From Scleromitrula shiraiana (Eukaryota > Ascomycota > Leotiomycetes > Helotiales > Sclerotiniaceae), in assembly GCA_028455995.1 (NCBI GenBank), contig JABELC010000009.1:1302001-1366000 (forward strand): 64,000 bases of DNA, written 5' to 3'. Made by a program: the position numbers and the translations under genes. A model generated the notes under the pieces. It saw nothing but the letters and a program-made list of their open reading frames with translations. It did no database searches and was not told the DNA's origin. This document shows, in pieces, positions 26,619 to 37,818 of the stretch (position 1 is the first letter of the stretch; each line of letters opens with the position of its first letter).

Positions 26619-26730
26619 ATGTATGTATGTATGTATGTATGTATGTATGTATGTATGTATGTATGTATGTATGTATGTATGTATGTATGTATGTATGTAT
26701 GTATGTATGTATGTATGTATGTATGTATGT
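26619..26730. repeat. (ATGT)n microsatellite, about 28 units
   Basis: Uninterrupted tetranucleotide array of about 112 bases. Shorter arrays of the same unit lie at 26422-26442, 27309-27322 and 27358-27376. Confidence 0.95.
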
Positions 26731-28250
26731 ACATATGTACATATATAGTGTCTTCTATTCACACAGGTGGGATTTTTAACGAATGATGCATATCTCGGTC
26801 GCTGTTCGTCGTGGTTATTTAAAAGGTTGGATTTGATATCCGCCTTGCTTTTTTAATGGGTTGAGAGAGGGAAGTATGAGGGCATGTGATGGATGGATGG
26901 ATGAATGGATGGATGGATGGATTGGATATATATGATATAATAGAGGGAGGAGTACTTGGGAGGTCGGCTGGTCGGGCAGCAAGAGTTGGGGGATGGTTAG
27001 GTAGGGATGAGGCGGTGGGATCGGAGTTTACCACGTTGCAAGTTGGATGTTTGCTGTAGAGTAGATGCGTCGGTCGGTCGGTCGGTCGGTCGGTTCGTTC
27101 GTTGATGCATGCTGCTAGCTAGAACTATGTTATCCTTGGGATTTGTGGGATGGGGTATGGGATAAGATGATGATGGGTATTAGAGAGAGGGGTTTGTTTC
27201 TTTGGTTAGTTGGCTGGTTGGTTGGTTGACGAGTTGACGAGTTGAACGGTGGAATAATGGGAGAATGGATGAACGAACTGATTGATTTGAATGTGGAGAT
27301 GCTATGCTATGTATGTATGTACATAAGTTCTAAGCTTCGATCAGTGGGTAGGCTACGTATGTATGTATGTATGTATCTACGTAGCAATAGCACGTACAGT
27401 ACATACATACTGTACATCTTGTACAACTAAAAGCAAAGGTTTATGTATAATTGAGTGAGGATCGATCGAGATTATCGATACATAGTAAAACATCGATTGA
27501 TTGATTGATTCATCTCGTGTTGAAATTTGATACCGGCCGGCATAAGGTTACTTGCTTGTTTTACTTGATATGTTGTGTACGATTGAGTTATATTTGGTGG
27601 TTTGAGTTTGGTTTGTGTATGTACGTATGTATGTATATATGTATATATGTATGTAACCATGAATCGAATGAGATTGCTGTATATAATTTGATGCTCTTTC
27701 CCCTTGATTCATGCACTTGCCCAGTGTACTATATGTATTAAGGATTGGGGCTTTGAAGCGGGATGGATGTTTTAAGTGATTGATTGATGGAGAATATTAT
27801 TTGAAGTTTGTTTTGTCTCTCTGACAGTTACAGTTCAATTACAGTTCAGTAAGATGTGTAAGATGTGTAAGATGAAAGTGTAAGTGAATAAAGTCGATGT
27901 CAGACGAAATCTACGAACGAATATCATCAATGGATGATGGATGATTGATTATTGATTATTAATGATTGATGTATTAATGATGAATTGATGATGAATTGAT
28001 ACTACATTATAACTACCCGTAGCCTTGGACTATTAAAGTGAGGCAAACCAAACCGTTGAAATTGAAAGGCAACCAGTGGGGTTATATTTTAGTTTAGTGT
28101 TATTTTTAGGGCTAGTAATCACTAAAATTATCCACGCCCAGGTAGCTGGCTACCTCCTAAACTAAACTTTAAACCCAAACTTTGACCCCAAAACAAACTC
28201 TTAAATTTTGTACCTGGATTAATTATTATTAGTTCTAAGCAAAGATTAAA

Positions 28251-28560
<310 letters not shown>

Positions 28561-29423
28561 TATTTTTCTTCTTCGTCTTGTCATCCCATCATATCATATC
28601 TATCCTATCCAATCCATCCCACCACGCAACTTACCTAGCCACCTTCAGAGTGCATTGCATTCACTGCAACAAATAATCATACTGTATCATTTGTTAGCAT
28701 CATCATTGTACTCCTTAAATTATATGACTTTATATTTCTATTCCTATTCACTTATTAGTAGTAGTTGTCTTTCTCTTCTTTTCTTTCCATTTCAATTTCA
28801 ATCTGTTTACCCCTCCTCACTCCCTCCTCCTCTTCCTCCTTCCTCTCTCTTGGTTATTGTTATCGTTCTTCATGATTTGTCTGTCTGCCAATTTGATATT
28901 GATGTATGAAAACGAGGCCATTTGACTGGCTAGATCATTTTGTTTATTTTGTTTTAAAAAAAAAGATCATCTCAGGAAAAAGAAGGTTAAGAAGAAAGGA
29001 ATATACCTTAAAAATATCAACAAGACATATCATATAACTTCTGTCATTCATCCCACCTCTCTCTCCTATCATTCTCTTGAATCTAATGATATACTCTTTT
29101 TTTCCTTTGGCTCTCACAATTCCTGGAGAACATCGTGGCTCTTCTCTTCATTTTACCGGATAGCTGCATTGCTACACAATTCTACCCCGTACAGTCATCC
29201 TGACCAACCTCCTGAATCATTGATGTGATTTAACTCCTTTCCCATCCAATCTAATTTATATTCTACATTTGTATCTCTCGTAGGGGTTAATGTGTCTTTT
29301 TTTCTGCAGATGTAGGAGCAATTTCATTTTCGCGATTATTTTCTTGATATTATATATAAATTGTGTGGACTGACAGATACCCCAGCCACTGGGCACAATT
29401 TACTTATCAATCGTTTAAGAAAT

Positions 29424-31967
29424 ATGTCACAGATAGAGAAGGAACCAAGTTCGCCGGTAGCAAACGATCAGAAAACATCTTGGTTTCGAAAATTCATGTT
29501 TAGGAAAGATGAACAGAATACTCCTCCTACCACCCCTCCACCACAACCGTCTTCAAATGAACCTCAACAGCAATCGGGTCTGGCTCGTCGATTATCTAGA
29601 AAAGTCGTTCCTCAACTTCCACGAGCGGGCACTTTCAAACGACAACAATCGGAGCTGAGAGATAGATTGGAACCAGTCAAGCCAAATGCTGAAGAACGAC
29701 GAACTGCTTCAGTCGATCGTCGACTCAATAATCAAAATAATCAACCTCGATCCTCCTCTACCGCTATAAATCGTGGCCCCAGATCAAGCGCACCGGAGCT
29801 TTTGGAAAGAACAGAAGCAATTAATAGAGTGGACGATGCATCTAAACGACCAGTTACTTCGAATACAAACGAGAACGATGCTCATGATTATGTGGATGTT
29901 TCGAGGGACGAGAAGCAGAGTTCGACTTTCGAAGAACAATCGATCACTACCACAGATACATTTGATGAGATAATAATGGAAGAGTTGGAGAAAAAATGGA
30001 TTTTAAATTTGAGCATGCATTTCAGAGATAAATCAAAGCGGGAAAAATTCTTTATTACATATGCTCAAACGCCTACCCATTGGCGACGAGTTACGATTTC
30101 TTTGGATTATAGAAATGCCCCTCCAAATTCACTGGAACAAGAGCTACAAGCGACAAGATTTCAAAGGGACAAGAGTGCTCGGATATATGAAGCTATTCGG
30201 CAATCACTTCAGGATATTCAATTCTATGATACAGTTACGAATTTGAAATTGCAAACGGAAGATGAGAGACTTCATGTTCATGTTGTGGAGGATCTTTCGG
30301 AAGTTATACATTATCCTCCTGTCAAGGCGATCAAACATCTCAAATGTCAAAGAGTTTTAGAATGTGAACTCGAATTCGTATCACATCTATCTGGATTCGT
30401 TTACAAAGTCAATATAGCTGGACAGATTCTTATCAAAAAGGAAATTCCGGGTCCAGATCAAGTGGATGAATTTCTATATGAAATTAATGCACTTTATCAA
30501 CTTTCTGATTCTCGTAGTGTCATCCAATTCGGTGGGGTTGTACTTGACAATTCGGGGAAATTTGTAAAGGGACTTCTTATTGGGTTTGCAGAGCAAGGAG
30601 CTTTGATTGATGTTATTTATGATGGTGAGGGGAGGATAGCATGGGAACGGCGAGAACGTTGGGCTAAACAAATTGTTCATGGATTATCTGAGATTCACGA
30701 GGCCGGTTACGTTCAAGGAGATTTTACTTTATCGAATATCGTCATAGACGCGGATGATAATGCAAAGATTATAGATATTAATCGGAGAGGTTGTCCAGTC
30801 GGATGGGAACCCCCTGAAGTTGCGGATTTGATCGAAAGCAACCAGAGGATCTCGATGTATATTGGTGTTAAATCAGATCTCTATCAACTTGGTATGGTTC
30901 TATACGCTCTAGCTACCCAACACGATGAACCGGAAACTCAAAGACCATTAAGACTCGACTATCTCCCACCGAGTATACCAGATTATTTCGTGGAAGTGTG
31001 CAGTCGTTGTCTGAGCGATGATCCTCGTTATCGATCACAGGCTTCTGTGCTATTGAACCTTTTTCCGGAAATCGAGGAATATCATGATGCTTCATACAGT
31101 GAAGATCAATCTGCAACTCCTATTGTTATCGATGTGCGACATGCGGATGAAGGGGAGCTCTTAGTTACAGTTCATGATCATGACCATGATCGTGATGCGA
31201 AAAAGAGGAAAACGGTTTCGAATCCTGATAGTGAGGAGTTTCCCGAAAGAGGTCGAACTCGTTCTAAATTTCTTGAGGACTTTGTCGATGATGAAATGGG
31301 ATCGCTGGAAAGGGGAGGGTTGGATGGTAAATATGGGGGTTTTACCAAACCATCACAGGTACCTTTGCCAGAATCGACTACGAGTTCTATTTATTCGAAT
31401 GGTGAAGCCGATCACATACAGAATCCTCTTCAAAGCACATCAAAGTTTGAAACTACAACATTGTTAAAAAATCGACAGCAAAGTGAAGATGAAAACCATC
31501 ATTCACAAATCCCAGATAAGAAGGCATCAAAGAATGAATCCGCACAAATAACAGAATTACAACAACAGCAACAACAACAATCGCGAATCACAGAAGCGAT
31601 ATCAAATAATGTTTCAATGATGGGATTTCCGTTTCCGAATGATTTTGCTTTGGTGGGTGTAGGGGCTGGGATGGATAGTGAGGGGGAGAGGGGTGTGCAT
31701 TTTGGTTTGGGTTCTTTTGGCGTTGGCACGGGCTTGAATAATTTAGATGACGACGACGATGATGATGATGATTTGATGATTGGTAATGATATTGGTTTGA
31801 TGAGCGGAGATGAAGGTGGGATTGGTAAGATGAGGGAGAATGAGAAAGAGAGGAAGAGGGAGGGATTGGATAATGGTTTGTGTATGGATATGGATAAAGA
31901 TTTGACGTTGAATATGGATCTGGATATGGCTAAGAAGGAAGAGGTGAAGGCGGTTGAGGTTGCTTAG
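29424..31967 (+). CDS. Protein kinase-like protein with degenerate catalytic loop
   Basis: Single exon of 847 aa from ATG 29424; the frame is open upstream to 29361 without an ATG. Residues 1-180 are polar and disordered. A folded region of unknown type (about 185-300) precedes a kinase-like domain at about 302-555. There the beta-3 motif ILIKKE (Lys338/339) and an alpha-C-like EFLYEINALYQL are followed by IHEAGYVQGDFTLSN in place of the usual HRDxxxxN. Asp433 and the following Asn are kept, but the His-Arg is not. The DFG site reads IIDINR (Asp451), and WEPPE stands where APE is expected. Similar kinase-like proteins with RGCPVGWEPPE occur in filamentous fungi; function is unknown. Activity is uncertain, since the metal-binding Asp and Asn remain. 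The C-terminal 290 residues are low-complexity with Gln and Asp runs. Confidence 0.8.
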   Translation: MSQIEKEPSSPVANDQKTSWFRKFMFRKDEQNTPPTTPPPQPSSNEPQQQSGLARRLSRKVVPQLPRAGTFKRQQSELRDRLEPVKPNAEERRTASVDRRLNNQNNQPRSSSTAINRGPRSSAPELLERTEAINRVDDASKRPVTSNTNENDAHDYVDVSRDEKQSSTFEEQSITTTDTFDEIIMEELEKKWILNLSMHFRDKSKREKFFITYAQTPTHWRRVTISLDYRNAPPNSLEQELQATRFQRDKSARIYEAIRQSLQDIQFYDTVTNLKLQTEDERLHVHVVEDLSEVIHYPPVKAIKHLKCQRVLECELEFVSHLSGFVYKVNIAGQILIKKEIPGPDQVDEFLYEINALYQLSDSRSVIQFGGVVLDNSGKFVKGLLIGFAEQGALIDVIYDGEGRIAWERRERWAKQIVHGLSEIHEAGYVQGDFTLSNIVIDADDNAKIIDINRRGCPVGWEPPEVADLIESNQRISMYIGVKSDLYQLGMVLYALATQHDEPETQRPLRLDYLPPSIPDYFVEVCSRCLSDDPRYRSQASVLLNLFPEIEEYHDASYSEDQSATPIVIDVRHADEGELLVTVHDHDHDRDAKKRKTVSNPDSEEFPERGRTRSKFLEDFVDDEMGSLERGGLDGKYGGFTKPSQVPLPESTTSSIYSNGEADHIQNPLQSTSKFETTTLLKNRQQSEDENHHSQIPDKKASKNESAQITELQQQQQQQSRITEAISNNVSMMGFPFPNDFALVGVGAGMDSEGERGVHFGLGSFGVGTGLNNLDDDDDDDDDLMIGNDIGLMSGDEGGIGKMRENEKERKREGLDNGLCMDMDKDLTLNMDLDMAKKEEVKAVEVA

Positions 31968-33666
31968 CTTGGGGTTCATATATATCATGAGTTTAACGAA
32001 CGGACGGACGGACGGATGGATGGATGGATGGATGGATGGATGGATGGATGGATGGATGGATGGATGAAAACATAACGGAACAGAACAGAACAGGATTAAC
32101 GAATTGGCTATAATAGTATTTCCTTTATATCATATCATATCATAACATATCATATATACCTTTTCCCGAGAACAAGATGGGACAGGGTGGATGGATACTT
32201 TATCGTTTTGTGAATCGGTTTGGAATTGTCGAATTGAATTGAATTAAATTAAATTAAATTAGTTCAGTTTATGTATCTTTGTATAACTATAATACCAAGC
32301 AAAATATAAAATACAGAATACAGAATTTAAAATCCGAAATCGAAAATTAGAAAATTATTATTTCGATCCGATCCGATTTGATTCGATTTGATTTGATTTA
32401 AGAATCTTTAACAACGATCCATATATGTTATGGTTAATGAATATACATATATATGATAACGATATCTATATCAATAACAATATCAATAACCATAATCATT
32501 CATCTACTCGATCGAGTATAGATATAAAATTTAAAATCTATATACTCCAAGATCTTCTTCGATCTTCTTCGGCCTTCTTCGGCTTGTTGAGCGTGGTATA
32601 AATATAAATATGAACGATAGATAGTTATAATGATATAATGATATAACGATATAACAATTGAAGTGATCTGTCGATGTCGATTGGTGTAGTTATTATGTTG
32701 TATTGTATAGTGGGACGATGATAGTGGGGCGATATACACAATGATTGGATTTAGTAGAAAAAGAACGAGGTTCTGAGGATGTATTTTCGTTTGGGTGGTT
32801 GGTTGGTTGGGGGTGAGGGGGGTGAGGAGATTGGTGTGTGTATGTATGTATATGTATCGTTGTTTTAGGATGTCATGTCATGTCAAAAGATCGGCATGGT
32901 TAGTTTGTTGGTTTGGTTTGGCTATTTTATATGGTATGATATAGGATGGGATGGAATCTCAGTGGAAGTCTGTTGAGATGTTATGCGTGTTTATGGATGG
33001 AGAGGTGAGGATTTATTTCATGGTAAGTGTATGGGGTGATGTGAATCTTTTCACAATTCTACTCTGCTCTATTCTATTCTACTCTACTCTACTTTAATTA
33101 TATTATGAGAAATACAATGATCAATCGATAGATCTAATATTCGAGGTCGAATGACTGACTCTCCCCCGCACCCATCGATCGAGTCAGTCAGTCAGTCAGT
33201 CAGTCAGTCAGTCGGTCGGTCTTCAATAGAGTCTCTAGTGTTGAACTAAGTAAATGTCAAATCAAGTATCGCATCGCATCACGACGGTTTTTGTACCCCT
33301 CTCTTGGTCTTGCTTTTAGGGCCGGCGAGTGACGGTGTTAGTAGAATAGATATCGTCACTGATATTTTTTTTTCCCCAATATCCTTATTTAATTCAGATA
33401 TTATATTCTGCTTGGTTTATATAATATCATCTATAACGCGGAGATCAAATAATCGTTGAAATCAAATTAAACAATCAATTGAATTGAATCAATCAATCTA
33501 TCTATCTATCAATCCAAACCAATCGATCATTTGAACCATATAAATCAATCAAATCAAATCGAATCATACCAAACAATCAATCAAACAATCAATCAAACAC
33601 TTTGCCACACTACACAAACCACACACAAACAAGCAAACAATCAACAATCAACAACAACAACAAACA

Positions 33667-33879
33667 ATGCACCCAGCATGGATCCTCCACTCGATCATGC
33701 GCCGGCTCCATCTCTGCTGCCGCTCCCAAGAATCGATCGAGATAGAAGAGTTTACTATCAAGGATGCCACGGTACAGGGGATGAGAGTACAGTACGTTGA
33801 GGGGGTGAGCATGAAGTTTGTGATTGTGGCGGGCATGTGGGTGCCGGCCAGGGAGAGGCGCGGGGATATAATGCTTTGA
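33667..33879 (+). CDS. Short open frame after a leader-like sequence, hypothetical
   Basis: ATG at 33667 opens 70 codons (MHPAWILHSIMRRLHLCC at the start, VPARERRGDIML at the end). It follows about 150 bases of A/C-rich sequence poor in G, which resembles a fungal 5' leader, and base composition changes sharply at the ATG. The peptide matches no family I know. It is followed at once by G-rich repeats. It could be a small gene, an exon of a larger one, or chance. Confidence 0.2.
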   Translation: MHPAWILHSIMRRLHLCCRSQESIEIEEFTIKDATVQGMRVQYVEGVSMKFVIVAGMWVPARERRGDIML

Positions 33880-33954
33880 GGGGATGGAGATCCCTGATTT
33901 TGGGAAATGGGGGAGGGTGGGGGTGAGGGTGGGGGTGAGGGTGAGGGTGGAGTG

Positions 33955-34090
33955 GAAGGAGGAGGAGAAGGAGGAAGAAGAAGAAGAGGAGGAGGAGGAG
34001 AAGGAGGAAGAAGAAGAAGAAGAGGAGGAGGAGGAGGAGGAGGAGGAGGAGGAGGAGGAGGAGGAGGAGGAGGAGGAGGAGGAGGAGGAT
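33955..34090. repeat. (GGA)n-rich purine tract
   Basis: Purine-only tract of about 135 bases dominated by GGA/GAA triplets, ending in an uninterrupted GGA run. Translations as poly-Glu, poly-Gly or poly-Pro on either strand are artefacts. Confidence 0.9.
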
Positions 34091-34864
34091 TGATATGAGG
34101 AGGGGGAAAGAAGAACATCAATAGCTGGGTTGGATATTATATTGATGTGAGGGTGAATATAAGGTGGAGGAGAATCAACACAACGATAACAACAACAATA
34201 ACAACAACAACAATAATAACAATAATGTATAAATTACAAGAATGTCCTATCCCATCCAATCTCATCTCATACTATCTGAGATGATAAAGTTCATTCAATT
34301 TAATTCAATTGATACATATCCAGATTTGAATCACTATAATTCAACCAGACTTTTAACAACGAGTGAGTGAGTGTATCTGATCCGGATATATACATATCAA
34401 TAATTTTATCGAGACATATGAACTTGAACTTGAACTTGAACTCGAACCGACTTGACTAGCTTGGGGATATTCAAATCAATCGACATTTATAGTTGGATGA
34501 ATGGATGAATGGATGAATTGATGAATGTAATTGAGGGATTGAGGGATTGATCGATTAATCAATCCCATCCCATCGCACTTCATCGCATCCCATCACATCA
34601 CATCCCCTAGGGTGGAGTGGGATATAGATCTATCATCCGTGCTCACCTTACTGCTCTCGGAACCGCTCGACGCATATATATCAGATAAGAAAATCTTTCT
34701 ACTGTACATACAGTATATATTATGTAATTGTGTCAATAAACGAGCGACTTTTTCTCTATCTTCATGTCATATCGTATCGTATCGTATCGTATCGTATCAT
34801 ATCATATCTAGAAGGGCAAGGGAGTCTAACGTTTACAAGTAAGATACTCTGTATTTGAGTATAA

Positions 34865-35090
34865 TGCCTCTCTCTTCTTTTTAGTACAAAAAAAGAGGTT
34901 TAATGCGAGTCTATTCATTTTTTCGTTTTTGAGATGATATAATGATATAAAAGTGATTTTACTAATATCTTTCAAAAATCTTGACACATTTTTAAAATAG
35001 TTATTAATTGATTAAAATCCATTAAATACTAGATTTTTATTAGTTGAAAATAATAAAAAAGGCGGCGTGTTAGGTAATTTGACCCGATAT
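34865..35090 (+). repeat. Dispersed repeat, copy A (unclassified)
   Basis: About 226 bases that align in order with 55192-55458. Shared landmarks are the opening TGCCTCT...CTTCTTTTT followed by ACAAAAA-GAGG (a small hairpin), CGAGTCTA-TCATTTTTT, GTGATTTTACTA, AATCTTG-CAC and the closing GGCGGCGTGT-AGG...TGACCCGATAT. This copy is more AT-rich and shorter, and most mismatches are C/T or G/A, as expected if it was mutated by RIP. No coding capacity is seen. Confidence 0.7.
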
Positions 35091-35964
35091 AATATATTAA
35101 TATAATATATTTATGTCATTATCGGTCTCGGCGAATGGCGGCTGGCATATGGCGAATGGCGAATGGCGGTCTCCAATCGAAATGATTTTTTTTCCCCCAC
35201 CGTTTTCTCATTCCCATCGTGAATCCCTTTTTTTTGTTCCCCCCTTTGGTTTTGTTCTTGTTCTCTGAATAGGATGGGATGATGGATGATGGATGGATGG
35301 ATTGATGAGAATTTTTAATTGGAGCATGAAGAGTAAAATTTTCTATTCTTTTGCAAAAGTTCGTGAGGATGAGAATTTTTTACTGCGTCGTATATATCGT
35401 ATCGTATCTCCTTTCGTTTCATTCCATCTCATCTCATCTCTTCTCTTCTCTTCTCCGTTCTCCTCGTCTCGTCGTCGTTCTCCTTGTTGTTATCGTTGGT
35501 TTCCGTTATTTCTTCCTTGTGAATTATTAATTGAATTTTTTATTCATACATGAATTGATAGTGCGTACCTCAGCGTACCTCAGCGTACCTCTGCGTACGT
35601 CTTGATTGGGTTTAATGGGACGGTTAGATATCTTTTTTATCTCCAGCTAGGGTGGCTGGTTGACTGGGTATCTCTTACCTCACTCAGCCTTACATATATA
35701 TAATAATTATATATATGTAGAGGAAGCTAGATATCTACGTATGTACTTGTAGATACTGGTATATTTGTTTTTATATATGTTTACTTCCTACATTGTATAT
35801 CGTATATATATATATGTATATATTCCTCTCTCATTCTTATACTAATTAACTCAAATTGACAATTCCTTCCCGTCCTTCTATACTCCGTCCGGATTGTGTA
35901 TATACCATCCAAATCCATTCATCCATCGACCCATCCACCGATTCATACACAAAACACCTTTAAA
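35091..35964. other. Intergenic region upstream of purine permease
   Basis: Contains a TGGCGAATGGCG-type duplication near 35135-35168, a triple GCGTACCTC tandem near 35573-35600 and a palindromic TATATATAATAATTATATATA at about 35694-35715. The 70 bases before the permease ATG are C/A-rich, like a fungal leader. Confidence 0.5.
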
Positions 35965-37818
35965 ATGACAATAACCCTCGACGACACCGGACCCCACGAT
36001 TCCCCCTCCGAAATAACCCCCCCAAACACCCCCCCTCACCAACCAACCCTCTCCCAAAAACTCACCCATGTCCTCAAAACCTTCACCACAAAAGAAGGCC
36101 TAATAGGAACCTATGACTATGCCTTCCTCTTCACACCCACTATCCCCTTCATCAGCAAACCTTACCCCCAAAAACGCGCCCCCTTCTTCGGCTTGCACGA
36201 TAAAATCCCCCTCCTGCTAACCCTCCTCCTCGGTTTCCAACACGCCCTTGCCATGCTCGCCGGTATAATTACCCCTCCCCTCATCATCGCCTCCTCCGCC
36301 AACTTCAGCGTATCCACAACCCAGTATCTCGTATCCTCCTCCCTCATCATCTGCGGCATCCTCTCCTGTGTGCAGATCACCAGGTTTCACATCCCCTATA
36401 CGGACTACTATCTCGGCACCGGACTCATCTCCGTCGTGGGCACCAGTTTCGCCATTATCCCCGTGGCCGGCAAGGGTTTTGCCCAGATGTACGCAAATGG
36501 CATGTGTCCGTCGGACGAAGCTGGGAATCCGCTCCCGTGTCCGGAGGGGTATGGCGCACTGCTCGGGACGGCCACGCTCTGCGCATTGCTAGAAATCGGA
36601 CTCTCGTTCATGACGCCCCGGGTGCTGAAGAAACTGTTCCCGCCCATCGTAACGGGTCCCACGGTCATGCTCATCGGCGTCTCGCTCATCCAATCCGGAC
36701 TGGAGGGTTGGGCCGGCGGCTCGGGCTCTTGTATGAGTAGACCGACAAGCGGCGATTACATGCTCTGTCCCTCGAACTCCGCACCCCACGCGCTACCCTG
36801 GGGCTCGGCGGAGTTCATCGGGTTGGGATTTTCCGTCTTCATCACCATAATCCTGTGCGAGCGCTTCGGGTCCCCCATCATGAAATCCCTCGCCGTGATC
36901 ATCGGCCTCCTGATCGGCTGCATCATCGCCGCCGCATGCGGCTACTTCTCCTCGTCCTCTATCTCCGCCGCCCCCGTCGCCTCCTTCCTCTGGGTCCAGA
37001 CTTTCCCCCTCTCCATCTACGGCCCGTTTATCCTGCCCCTTCTGGCCATCTACCTCATCCTCATGATGGAAGCCATCGGCGATATCACAGCCACGTGCGA
37101 CGTCTCGCGGCTTTCCGTCGACGGCGCGCTCTTCGATTCCAGGATCCAGGGCGGCGTGCTCGCCGACGGGATAAATGGCTTGCTGGCGGGCCTCTGCACC
37201 ATCACGCCCATGTCCACGTTCGCGCAAAACAACGGCGTCATTGCGCTCACGCGCTGCGCGAACCGCAAAGCCGGCTGGGCCGCCTGTTTCTTCCTGATCG
37301 TCATGGGGATATTCTCGAAATTCGCCGCCGCGCTGACGAGCATCCCGGCGCCCGTGCTCGGGGGCATGACGACGTTCCTGTTCGCCAGCGTGGCGGTCTC
37401 GGGACTGCGCATCATAGCCACGGTGCCGTTTACGCGCAGGAATCGCTTCATACTGACGGCGAGCTTGGCGCTGGGATATGGGGCCACGCTGGTGCCGACG
37501 TGGTTTTCGTATGTTTTTACGTATGCGGGGGGCAATAAAGCGAAGCAGGGGTTTTTTGATGCGATTGTGTTGGTGCTGGAGACGGGGTTTGCGGTTACGG
37601 CGTTTGTGGCTGTGGGGTTGAATTTGGGGTTGGGGGAGGAGGATGAGGGGGAGGAGGTGGAGAGTTTGATGGGGGATGTGGAGGAGAGGGAAAGGGAGAG
37701 GGAGGGGGAGGGAGAGAGGGCGGGGCATGAGGGGGTGGAGATGGGGGAGGTGGTTGCGATTGGGGAGGGGGGAAGTGTGGGGAGGGAAGGGAGTTTGGGT
37801 GGGAAGGAGTTGAAGTAG
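35965..37818 (+). CDS. Uric acid/xanthine permease (NAT/NCS2 family, UapA/UapC type)
   Basis: Single exon of 617 aa; the frame is open upstream without an ATG to 35896. About 12-14 hydrophobic segments run from residue 80 to 560. The NAT signature QNNGVIALTRCANRKAG begins at Gln421. Positions known to shape the substrate site in Aspergillus UapA (Glu356, Asp388, Gln408, Asn409) correspond by spacing to Glu369, Asp401, Gln421 and Asn422 here, and all are kept. This supports H+-coupled uptake of xanthine and uric acid at the plasma membrane, feeding purine catabolism for nitrogen. The charged C-terminal tail (about 568-617) is Glu/Gly-rich. Base use stands out: codons in the transmembrane core end mostly in C or G, while neighbouring genes and flanks are AT-rich. 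UapA versus UapC cannot be decided by eye. Confidence 0.9.
   Translation: MTITLDDTGPHDSPSEITPPNTPPHQPTLSQKLTHVLKTFTTKEGLIGTYDYAFLFTPTIPFISKPYPQKRAPFFGLHDKIPLLLTLLLGFQHALAMLAGIITPPLIIASSANFSVSTTQYLVSSSLIICGILSCVQITRFHIPYTDYYLGTGLISVVGTSFAIIPVAGKGFAQMYANGMCPSDEAGNPLPCPEGYGALLGTATLCALLEIGLSFMTPRVLKKLFPPIVTGPTVMLIGVSLIQSGLEGWAGGSGSCMSRPTSGDYMLCPSNSAPHALPWGSAEFIGLGFSVFITIILCERFGSPIMKSLAVIIGLLIGCIIAAACGYFSSSSISAAPVASFLWVQTFPLSIYGPFILPLLAIYLILMMEAIGDITATCDVSRLSVDGALFDSRIQGGVLADGINGLLAGLCTITPMSTFAQNNGVIALTRCANRKAGWAACFFLIVMGIFSKFAAALTSIPAPVLGGMTTFLFASVAVSGLRIIATVPFTRRNRFILTASLALGYGATLVPTWFSYVFTYAGGNKAKQGFFDAIVLVLETGFAVTAFVAVGLNLGLGEEDEGEEVESLMGDVEEREREREGEGERAGHEGVEMGEVVAIGEGGSVGREGSLGGKELK

Larger units (their letters stand above)
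31968..34864. other. Repeat-rich intergenic region
   Basis: About 2.9 kb of AT-rich DNA with many short tandem runs: GGAT at 32010-32066, CATAT near 32125-32160, AAATT near 32235-32265, CAGT at 33188-33226, CAAT/CAAATC around 33460-33600, AACAAC near 34180-34220 and CGTAT near 34770-34800. Apart from the small open frame at 33667 (listed separately) no gene is recognised. Confidence 0.45.

Noticed and set aside
26507..26786. Tyr/Val/Cys/Met repeat proteins
   Set aside because: Translations of the ATGT microsatellite on both strands.
33648..34121. Poly-proline or poly-glutamate proteins
   Set aside because: Artefacts of the GGA purine tract, read on either strand.
36793..37728. 311-aa minus-strand frame and other long frames over the permease
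   Set aside because: Shadow frames caused by the GC-rich codon use of the permease; its NAT motif and membrane segments fix the true frame.
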